Shown here piece by piece: positions 54,751 through 64,000 of a DNA stretch of 64,000 nt; within the stretch, counting starts at the first letter, position 1, and every line of letters begins with the position of its first letter. The translations under genes were made by a program, and so were the position numbers. Below the pieces are notes generated by a model that saw only the letters and a list, made by a program, of their open reading frames with translations, had not been told where the DNA came from and ran no database searches. This DNA is from Urechis unicinctus (Eukaryota; Annelida; Polychaeta; Xenopneusta; Urechidae), in NCBI GenBank assembly GCA_034190875.2, contig CM067355.1, positions 34,295,114 through 34,359,113 on the forward strand. Reading direction: 5' to 3'.

Positions 54751-55044
54751 GTTGGATGAAACACCTTTTTTGCCATCATGTAGTCGCAGTATGCTATCGG
54801 AGCATATAACTTGGATGAACAACCTCAGCATGTTACCTCGACCCTTAACCAACACATATTTTCATTTGTTACGTTATGATCGTAGCCGCATAAACGTACA
54901 TTCGGCATCATAAAGTGACCTCACTTCACTTCGAAGACGTCACAGTTTTAATAGTTATGGTCCATACGGCATCTGTTTATGTAGTCTTACGCGACAAAAA
55001 TGTACATATGCTGTTTATACCCCTTGCCCAGCCCTACCCTGTGT

Positions 55045-55091
55045 CTTCCCCGCCCCTTGCCCACCAGAGGGCAGAGCAAGGGTCGGGGAAG
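55045..55091. repeat. GC-rich hairpin in the palindrome spacer
   Basis: CTTCCCCGCCCCTTGCCC pairs with GGGCAGAGCAAGGGTCGGGGAAG over a short loop. It sits inside the spacer of the larger fold-back structure. Confidence 0.7.
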
Positions 55092-55260
55092 AAACGATCA
55101 CTTAATGATGCCCAATGTACGTTTATGCGGCTGCGATCATAACGTAACAAGTGAAAATGTGTGTTGGTTAAGGGTCGAGGTAACATGCTGAGGTTGTTCA
55201 TCCAAGTTATAGGCTCCGATAGCATACTGCGACTGCATGATGGCAAAGGTGTTTCACGTC

Positions 55261-55363
<103 letters not shown>

Positions 55364-55440
55364 CATTTATGTATATATACAATATTTGCTTTGTGAAAAT
55401 AATGTTTGCGTTGTGTATGAAATACTTGTGTGGAGAATAT

Positions 55441-55632
55441 TATATATCGTGATATATATATATTTGCGTTGTGTATGATAATACTATGTATATATATATA
55501 TATATATATATCTCTCTATATATATATATATATATATATCTATCTCTATATATATATCTCTATATCTATATATATATATCTATATCTATATCTATATATA
55601 TATATCTCTCTATATATATCTATATATATATA
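55441..55632. repeat. TA / TATC-rich microsatellite
   Basis: TA runs broken by CTCTC and CTATCTC motifs. Confidence 0.93.
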
Positions 55633-55924
55633 TTTCACGGATTTCTCACACATTGGAAGCTGTGCTTATCCAGGTTGTGTGCGAGGCAGTGGAAAGGAGA
55701 TGATGAATGAGACCGGGGCACTCGATACTGACAAAAAGGCAATAGTCGTCCCGGGGTTCCTCGCTTGAATACTGCCCTCGTGGAAGGCCCTCAATAGTCC
55801 CTCCCACAATACATTACCAAGAACGAAGCCGGGGATAAAACGTTGAATAGTTAAGGCGTATGGGTGGTCGCCAAGAATGGCGTCCGAATAAAAGCAGCCT
55901 GGTAAGAATCTGCAAAGACAAGAC
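55633..55924. other. unique island with an open - strand frame
   Basis: The - strand frame 55953-55666 is open for 95 codons and not repetitive, but matches no family I know. No splice or start evidence. Confidence 0.3.
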
Positions 55925-56285
55925 TGACAGATCTCTATCGAGGGCTGGTCCACTGGGCTGTCATCTCGTGTAGAGGGCTAGTCCACTGGGCTGTCATCTC
56001 GTGTAGTGGGCTGGTCCACTGGGCTGTCATCTCGTGTAGAGGGCTGGTCCACTGGGCTGTCATCTCGTGTAGAGGGCTGGTCCACTGGGCTGTCATCTCG
56101 TGTAGAGGGCTGGTCTACTGGGCTGTCATCTCGTGTAGAGGGCTGGTCCACTGGGCTGTCATCTCGTGAAGAGTGCTGGTCCACTGGGCTGTCATCTCGT
56201 GTAGAGGGCTGGTCCACTGGGCTGTCATCTCATGTAGAGGGCTGGTCTACTAAGCTGTCATCTCGTGTAGAGGGCTGGTCCTGTA
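55925..56285. repeat. 34-bp minisatellite
   Basis: About ten copies with CTGGTCCACTGGGCTGTCAT. Confidence 0.96.
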
Positions 56286-56314
56286 TCTTATCATTTAGCC
56301 GACACATTTAGGAC

Positions 56315-56595
56315 CGGTAGAGGCGGTTAAGTGAGTCAGTTATGTGGGAAAGTATGAAATGAGTTGGTTAAGTGAGTCTGTACCGTGGGAAATTATGCAA
56401 TGAGTTGGTTAAGTGAGTCAGTTACGTGGGAAAGTATGAACGGGGTCAGTTAAGTGTGGACGCTTTAACTGAGTCGGTTAAGGGGGAACGTATAAACTGA
56501 GTCAGTGAAATGAGTCGGTCATGTGGGGATGTTTGAACTGAGTCGGTTAAGCGAGTCGGTTAAGTGGGGACATAAGAACTCAGTCGGTTTAGTGC
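56315..56595. repeat. degenerate GAGTCGGTTAAGTG array
   Basis: About ten diverged units of 25-45 bp with GAGTCGGTTAAGTGGG. Confidence 0.8.
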
Positions 56596-56965
56596 CGATG
56601 CACCTTGAAGCGTCAGTTTGGCCGTCATCAATAAGCTGATCTGTCCATGAAGCTCGTATGACGGGAATACAATACATGCATGCGTCTTGACCCGGACGTA
56701 GATTCGCTATGCGACGCGAGGCAGCATAAAAACCCTGCGATCCAACCGCGCCACGTTAGATTTTTGTCCGGATGCTGCGGAGATTGAGTGTCACCGTTAG
56801 GCAATTGGACCTCCTCTCAAACCGGGACGCTAATGCAATAATACGTCCAAATGTATATGTGCCATACGTCAGACACTTGCATTTATAAATACTTACATAT
56901 AAAAATATTTTTGCATTCATATGCACGTATCAACATATACATAAATAAACATAAGGTTATACACG
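56596..56965. other. unique stretch, nothing recognised
   Basis: No feature seen. Confidence 0.45.
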
Positions 56966-57430
<465 letters not shown>

Positions 57431-57874
57431 TATATATGTATATAAACTTTATACATGAGCTATATAGTGTATGTCTCTCACAAAGTTCCCACACCTTGTA
57501 ACATTCAGCCAGAAACAGGTCGCGACTTGCTTTGAGAAGACTTCTCTTCACATCATTACCTTCAAAGGCAGCTTTTGTATAAAGTCGGCGTTGTCTTGCC
57601 CTCAACAGAGCTAATAGATTTCCGTAGTGAATTCCATCCCCAGCGGGCGGCATCGTCGTGGCTCGGCATCATCAGCGATTACGTAATAGCTAGAAAGCAC
57701 CTGGGCTCCTCAAAGTGTTCCTCGGGCCATGGCTCCACTTATGCACGCTCGGTCGAGAGGAGTCACCCTTTTCGAATCCACCTGTGACCTGTACTACGGC
57801 CAAGCAAGGACACAGCTTCATAGCAAGCGCGGCCGACTTCCACCCCTTACAACTAGCGCCGGTCATATTCCACA
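57431..57874. other. unique island with an open - strand frame
   Basis: On the - strand, 57653 down to about 57450 reads as a non-repetitive peptide (MPPAGDGIHYGNLLALLRAR at its start). I do not recognise it; it could be an exon or a transposon remnant. Confidence 0.3.
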
Positions 57875-58130
57875 ATAAACGCAATATCAACCACTGACTA
57901 TATTCCACAACCACAATATCAACCACAGCCTATATTCCACAACACAATATCAACCACTGACTATATTCCACACCCACAATAGCAGCCACTGACTATATTC
58001 CACAACCACAATATCAACCACCGACTATATTCCACACCAACAATAGCAGCCACTTACTCTATATCACACTCACAAAAACCACTGACTCTATTCCACACCC
58101 TCAATAACCGCTGAGTATATTCCACAATCG
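57875..58130. repeat. degenerate array, about 33 bp
   Basis: About eight copies with CTATATTCCACAACCACAAT and CAACCACTGA. Confidence 0.9.
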
Positions 58131-58164
58131 CAAATGATTATGTCATGCATCTGAAATAACCGGT

Positions 58165-60125
58165 GATCAAAATATGGTGGTTAGATGGAAGGGTGGTAAG
58201 ATGGATGGGTGGTTAGAGGTAAGGGTGGTTAGATGAAAGGGTGGTTAGATGGAGGGTGGTTAGATGGAGGGTGGTTAGATGGTAAGGGTGGTAAGATGAA
58301 AGGGTGGTTAGATGGAAGGGTGGTTAGATGGAAGGGTGGTTAGATGGAAGGGTGGTTAGATGGAAGGGTTAGGTTGGATGTGGTTAGGGTGGTTAGTTGG
58401 AAGGGTGGTAAGATGGAAGGTTGGTTAGATGGAAGGGTGGTTTAGATGGAAGGGTGGTTGGATGGCCGGGTGGTTCGTGGTTAGATGGCCGGGTGGTTTG
58501 CTGGCCGGGGTGGTAAGATGGATGGGTGGTTCGCTGGAAGGGTGGTTCGCTGGAAGGGTGGTTTGGTCCGCTGGCCGATGGGTGGTTAGCTGGAAGGGTG
58601 GTTGGCCCGGGTGGTTCGCTGGCCGGGTGGTTCGCTGGCCGGTTTTCGTTTGGTTAGATGGGGTGGTTAGATGCTGGTGGTGTGGGTGGTTCGATGGCCG
58701 GGTGGTTCGATGGAAGGGTGGTTCGATGGAAGGGTGGTTCGCTGCCGGAGGTGGTTCGATGGCCGGGGTGGTTCGCTGGGGTGGTGGTGGTTCGATGGAA
58801 GGGTGGTTAGCTGGAAGGGTGGTTGGATGATGAAGGGTGGTTCGATGGCCGGGGTGGTTAGCTGGCCGGGTGGTTCGATGGCCGGGTGGTTAGCTGGCCG
58901 GGTGGTTCGCTGGCCGGGTGGTTAGATGGAAGCTGGAAGGGGGTGGTCCGATGGAGGGTGGTTCGATGGCCGGGTGGTTGATGAAGGGGGTGGTTCGCTG
59001 GAAGGGTGGTTCGCTGGCCGGGTGGTTCCGCTGGCCGGGTGGTTAGATGGAAGGGTGGTTCGATGGCCGGTTAGCTGGAAGGGTGGTTCGCTGGCCGGGT
59101 GGTTCGCTGGCCCGGGTGGTTCGCTGGCCGGGTGGTTCGCTGAAGGGTGGTTAGATGGAAGGGTGGTTCGGGAAGGGTGGTTCGCTGGAAGGGTGGTTAG
59201 CTGGCGGGTGGTTCGATGGGGGTGGTTCGATGGCCGGGTGGTTTTGATGGAAGGGTGGTTCCTGGCCGGGTGGTTAGCTGGCCGGGTGGTTAGATGGCCG
59301 GGTGGTCCGATGGAAAGGGTGGTTAGATGCCGGGTGGTTCGATGGAGGGTTGGTTCGATGGAAGGGTGGTTCGCTGGAAGGGTGGTTCGTTCGGGTGGTT
59401 CTGGGTGGTTAGCTGGGTGTGTTCGCTGGGGTTGGTTCGCTGGCCGGGTGGTTAGATGGAAGGGTGGTTCGCTGGGAAGGGTGGTTAGATGGAGGGTGGT
59501 GGTTAGCTGGAAGGGTGGTTCGCTGGAAGGGTGTGGTTCGCTGGCCGGGTGGTCCGCTGGCCGGTTGGTTCGCTGGAAGGGTGGTTCGCTGGCGGGTGGT
59601 TCGCTGGCCGGTGGTTCTCTGGACGGGTGGTTCGCTGGCCGGGTGGTTCGCTGGGTGGTGGTTCGATGGCCGCTGGGTGGTTCCTCTGGCCGGTGGGTTC
59701 GCTGGGCCGGTGGTTAGCTGGCCGGGTGGTTCGATGGCCGGGTGGTCGATGGAAGGTGGTTCCGATGGAAGGGTGGTTCGATGGGGGTGGTTGGTTGGAA
59801 AGGGTGGTTAGATGGAAGGGTGGTTAGATGGAAGGGTGTTAAGATGAAAGGGTGGTTAGATGGAAGGGTGGTAAGATGGAGGGTTTTAGATGGAAGGGTG
59901 GTTAGATGGAAGGGTGGTTAGATGGAAGGGTGGTTAGATGGAAGGGTGGTTAGATGGAAGGGTGGTTAGATGGAAGTGGTTAGAGGGTGGTTAGTTGGAG
60001 GGGTTGTAGGAAGGGCGGGTGGTTAGATGGAAGGGTGGTTAGATGGATGGAAGGGTGGTTAGATGGAAGGGTGGTTAGATGGAAGGGTGGTTAGATGGAA
60101 GGGTGGTTAGATGGAAGGGTGGTCA
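58165..60125. repeat. 16-bp G-rich array, two subfamilies, about 2 kb
   Basis: About 110-120 copies. The ends are GGTTAGATGGAAGGGT; the centre (about 58440-59790) is rich in GGTTCGCTGGCCGGGT and hybrids of the two, with many one- or two-base indels. The + strand carries nearly all the G. Confidence 0.96.
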
Positions 60126-60194
60126 GACAAAGGTATGTCTGGAGGCGGGTGGTCAGAGGAAGGTTACTGTGGGAAGGGCAGTCAATAAAGGGTG

Positions 60195-60375
60195 AGCTGA
60201 GGTCCGGAAAAGGGAGGTCAAGCGAAGGGTGAGCCGAGGTCGGGAGAAGGGAGGTCCAGTGAAGGATGAGCCGAGGTCCTGATATGGGAGGTCAAGTGAT
60301 GGGTGAGCCGAGGTCCGGAAAAGGGAGGTCAAGTGAAGGGTGAGCCGAGGTCCAGAGAAGGGAGGTCAACTGAAG
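60195..60375. repeat. 36-bp minisatellite
   Basis: About five copies with GAAGGGTGAGCCGAGGTCCG. Confidence 0.93.
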
Positions 60376-60409
60376 GAGCAGTCAGATTGCATGGAAATAT
60401 GGAGGTGCT

Positions 60410-61120
60410 ACGTGCGATACAGTATGACGTGTGTAATGCGCAATACAACATAACTGTATACGGCGTGTGTGATGTGCGTTACAACATGACTGTACGGCTT
60501 GTGTGATGTGAGTTACAACATAACTGTACGGCGTCTGCGATGTGCGTTACAACATGACTGTACGGCGTCTGTGATGTGCGTTACAACATGACTGTACGGC
60601 GTCTGTGATGTGCGTTACAACATGACTGAACGGCGTGCGTGATGTGCGTTACAACATGCATGTATGGCTTGTGTGATGTGCGTTACAACATGACTGTACG
60701 GCGTGCGTGATGTGCGTTACAACATGACTGTACGGCGTGCGTGATGTGCGTTACAACATGACTGTACGGCGTGCGTGATGTGAGTTACAACATGACTGTA
60801 CGGCGTCTGTGATGTGCGTTACAACATGACTGTACGGCGTGCGTGATGTGCGTTACAACATGACTGTACGGCGTGCGTGATGTGCGTTACAACATGACCG
60901 TACGGCGTCTGTGATGTGCGTTACAACATGACTGAACGGCGTGCGTGATGTGCGTTACAACACGCATGTATGGCTTGTGTGATGTGCGTTACAACATGAC
61001 TGTACGGCGTGCGTGATGTGCGTTACAACATGACTGTACGGCGTGCGTGATGTGCGTTACAACATGACTGTACGGCTTGTGTGATGTGCGTTACAACATG
61101 ACTGTCGACTGCGTGATGCG
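60410..61120. repeat. 34-bp minisatellite
   Basis: About 21 copies with GATGTGCGTTACAACATGAC and GTACGGCGTGCGT. A variant pair (GAACGGCGTGCG, then GCATGTATGGCTTGTG) appears at about 60630 and 60935, a block duplication near 305 bp. Confidence 0.96.
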
Positions 61121-61433
61121 CGTTACATTACGATGATGCTTGATATCGGACAATAGCTGACGTCGGTGGCGGAGTAGTGTACACAGAGCCCGCGGCAGTA
61201 GCGGCCGGCCACCTGGGTGGCAGCATACCGAGCGACCTGGCTGTTAGTTGAGTCGCACGGAGCCGTCCTGCGGTGTCTGGCTGCCTCAAGTCGCCACCTA
61301 CCTGCCAACAGAAACAATAACAGCACACAGGCGCCGCTATTTGCCCTTTCTCAAATCTGAAAAGCCAGCTTATGTATTATTTACTGCGGCAGTCGACACC
61401 TTGTACCATCGGGCACAGAACAGCTGAAGCTGG

Positions 61434-61468
<35 letters not shown>

Positions 61469-62159
61469 ATGCTAGTGGAACATAATCGCAATTAGAGAAG
61501 CAAGCGCCCGCCGGTGCTTGGCCTGCCTCGGGCCACACAGCAAATGAGAAACCATTCGTTGAGATGCTGCTGTTGCTGCTGCTGCTGCTAGCGTGACGGA
61601 AAGCCCGTTGATAAGGGCACGTTATCTCGACACTGGTCTGAGTGTCTTAGCCACTCTGTATAAGCGGCAGTAATTGTTTTAACGATAAGAGTGTCGACGC
61701 TGGATTGGTCGTCATCAGTTGCATCTTTATCGCCTGTTCCTGAAAGAGTGCCGACCAAGCCTAGAGCGAAACACTATCTTCTCGGCCAGTTAGTGCGCGG
61801 TGTTGGATTCCTGGAAGAGCTCTGCAGTGATCCGACTGACTTAGCGTTAGATGAGGGCGGTGTCAGGATAAGGTCCTGTTGGTGAAGTGGTGCTATCTGC
61901 AGCTCGACGTCTTCTACTAAAGCACAATAGTGGAGTTCACGTAATGCCAGGACCATGTCGCAATCGTCAGCCTGTTCATCTGACTGTCACGTGACACGGT
62001 TTGTCATGACAACTGTTACCAAGTCAGATAGCGCTTACGCGGTGACCACGTGAGTGTATACCGTTCTTATTCTACAAGTTATAACGCGCCAGAGACACGA
62101 GTCATGAGACTGAATGACCGGACTCATTGACATGATTCATGTTGGTAACGCAATGTGCC
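61121..62159. other. unique island with two (CTG)n runs
   Basis: CTG runs at about 61437-61470 and 61567-61590. A - strand open stretch at 61328-61130 has Cys-rich coding character but no recognised family. No gene called. Confidence 0.45.
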
Positions 62160-62450
62160 CTTAACATGACAGATATAACTGGCGAGATCGCGGTCTTTAA
62201 CTTGATATATATCATTAACTTGAGTTGTCTTTAGCGATATTGTAGTCTTTAACTTGACAGATGCCATTTACTTGATCTTTAACATGACAGATGTCATTCA
62301 TTTAAAGTGTTATTGGCGAGATCCTAGTCTTTAACTTGACAGATATCATTCACTTGACGTATCATTTGCGAGACCGATGTCATTCACGAGATAACTTAAC
62401 TTGAATGTCTTTAGCGTGACAGATGTCACTGACTTGAGCGATGTCAGAAT
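62160..62450. repeat. degenerate CTTTAACTTGACAGAT array
   Basis: Ten or so diverged units with TTTAACTTGACAGATGTCATT. Confidence 0.75.
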
Positions 62451-62700
62451 GCGATAAACTGATCAAGTTACAGTGCTGGACAAGATAAACTGATCAAGTC
62501 ACAGTGCTGGACAAAATAAGCTGATCAAGTCACAGTGCTGGACAAGATAAACTGACCAAGTCACAGTGTTGGACAAGATAAACTGATCAAGTCACAGTGC
62601 TGGACAAGATAAACTGATCAAGTCACAGTGCTGGACAAGATAAACTGATCAAGTCACATTGCTGGACAAGATAAACTGATCAAGTCATAGTGTTGGACAA
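62450..62700. repeat. 31-bp minisatellite
   Basis: Eight copies with GATAAACTGATCAAGTCACA. Confidence 0.95.
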
Positions 62701-62704
62701 TAAA

Positions 62705-62775
62705 ATTTGGTCACGGTGCTGAGTCAGTCACGGTGCTGAGTCAGTCACGGTGCTGAGTCAGTCACGGTGCTATGC
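62705..62775. repeat. 17-bp minisatellite
   Basis: About four copies of GTCACGGTGCTGAGTCA. Confidence 0.93.
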
Positions 62776-62794
62776 TCAATATCAGCGATTAGTC

Positions 62795-63030
62795 CAGTCA
62801 CTAGACACGGTCTAGTGGAAAATTATGGCACTAGTCACGATATTCCGGACCAATCACGGCGCTAGAAACGATATTCGTGATCAGTTACGGCGCTAGATGT
62901 GATTATCTGACTTAATCACGGCGCTAGACATGATATAAGTTATTAATCACGGCGCTAGACATGACATAAGTAATTAATCACGGCGCTAGACATGATATAA
63001 GTTATTAATCACGGCGCTAGACACGGTAAT
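62795..63030. repeat. about 31-bp array
   Basis: About six copies with TAATCACGGCGCTAGACATG, more diverged on the left. Confidence 0.9.
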
Positions 63031-63084
63031 TTCGTACATTCACGGAGCCGGGCTGGTGGATGAACGCGACCGAATAGTCAGCGT

Positions 63085-63555
63085 GCAATAGATGAGGTGA
63101 GCTAGAGATAGCAGCCAGCCAGAGAAAGGATGTCTGATTGATGAGTGGCTGATGAGGATGAGGTGAGCTAGAGATAGCAGCCAGCCAGAGAAAGGATGTC
63201 TGATTGATGAGTGGCTGATGAGGATGAGGTGAGCTAGAGATAGCAGCCAGCCAGAGGAAGGATGTCTGATTGATGAGTGGCTGATGAGGATGAGGTGAGC
63301 TAGAGATAGCAGCCAGCCAGAGGAAGGATGTCTGATTGATGAGTGGCTGATGAGGATGAGGTGAGCTAGAGATAGCAGCCAGCCAGAGGAAGGATGTCTG
63401 ATTGATGAGTGGCTGATGAGGATGAGGTGAGCTAGAGATAGCAGCCAGCCAGAGGAAGGATGTCTGATTGATGAGTGGCTGATGAGGATGAGGTGAGCTA
63501 GAGATAGCAGCCAGCCAGAGGAAGGATGTCTGATTGATGAGTGGCTGATGAGGAT
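63085..63555. repeat. 66-bp minisatellite, near-identical copies
   Basis: Seven copies with GTGAGCTAGAGATAGCAGCC; the first two read AGAGAAAGG, the rest AGAGGAAGG, otherwise almost no differences. Confidence 0.97.
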
Positions 63556-63694
63556 GAATTGGTTCGATTAGCAAATCATTGTGATAGCCTCGTTCTCGAC
63601 GCTACATGGAAGGAGTAAGTCAATGTACAGCACTGCCGACTGGCTCGTGTGGGTGCGTGGGTGTGGGTGCGTGTGGGTGGGCGAGCTTGAGGTT

Positions 63695-63995
63695 GTCCCA
63701 AGGGACTCACTGCCTAACTCCCTCCCACGGGACTCACTGCCCCACTCCCTCCCACGGGACTCACTGCCCCACTCCCTCCCAAGGGACTCACTGCCCCACT
63801 CCCTCCCACGGGACTCACTGCACCCACTCCATCCCACGGGACTCACTGCCCCACTCCCTCCCACGGGACTCACTGCCCCACTACCTCCCACGGGACTCAC
63901 TGCCCCACTCCCTCCCATGGGACTCACTGCCCCACTCCCTCCCACGGGACTCACTGCCGCCACTCCCTCCCACGGGACTCCCTGCCCCCGCCTCC
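63695..63995. repeat. 27-bp minisatellite, runs to the window end
   Basis: About 11 copies with GGGACTCACTGCCCCACTCC. Confidence 0.95.
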
Positions 63996-64000
63996 TTCGC

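Noticed and set aside
55666-55953. 95-codon - strand frame beside the fold-back element
   Set aside because: Not repetitive, but the start lies in the adjacent minisatellite and no family resemblance was found.
57450-57653. Minus-strand peptide rich in Arg and Leu
   Set aside because: Looks coding in composition, but no family is recognised and there is no splice or start support, so no gene was called.
61130-61328. Minus-strand Cys-rich open stretch with a leucine-rich start
   Set aside because: Could be a secreted-protein exon, but one short frame without a recognisable partner exon is not enough.

Overview
This is nuclear DNA of a multicellular animal, most likely a marine invertebrate: one gene split into many exons by GT-AG introns, no operons, a tRNA-derived SINE, a MITE-like element and extreme tandem-repeat content. 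I cannot name the species. By my own tally about 60% of the 64 kb is minisatellite or microsatellite, in roughly 80-90 arrays (units mostly 16-66 bp).

One gene can be read with confidence. On the + strand, 25 coding exons between 32,314 and 49,988 join with matching splice phases into an 812-residue type II membrane protein of the S9B dipeptidyl-peptidase family. Its cytoplasmic tail, membrane anchor and early propeller resemble DPP6/DPP10, the potassium-channel partner proteins that have lost catalysis. Unlike those, it keeps the whole DPP4/FAP active site: Ser658 in GWSYGG, Asp737, His769, the Glu-Glu pair 240/241, Arg149 and Tyr574. An 80-codon open exon at 29,247-29,486 ends in a phase-0 donor and could be an alternative first exon, as DPP6 and DPP10 also use.

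Layout: 1-29 kb is back-to-back minisatellites with short unique islands and one 983-bp inverted-repeat element with its own internal array (20,053-21,035). 29.2-31.8 kb holds the candidate alternative first exon, its array, and a SINE inserted into another array. 32.3-50 kb is the DPP gene, whose introns are mostly tandem arrays. 50-64 kb is again arrays, with a fold-back palindrome at about 54.58-55.44 kb and a 2-kb G-rich array at 58.2-60.1 kb.

The most unusual observation is that several intronic arrays begin at the 5' splice site and repeat it. After exons 2, 13, 16, 20 and the candidate exon 1b, the unit contains a copy of the exon end plus the GT donor. After exons 3, 8 and 11 there are weaker copies of the exon end. 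This suggests a recurrent process that amplifies exon-intron boundaries into minisatellites and leaves rows of decoy donors beside the real one.
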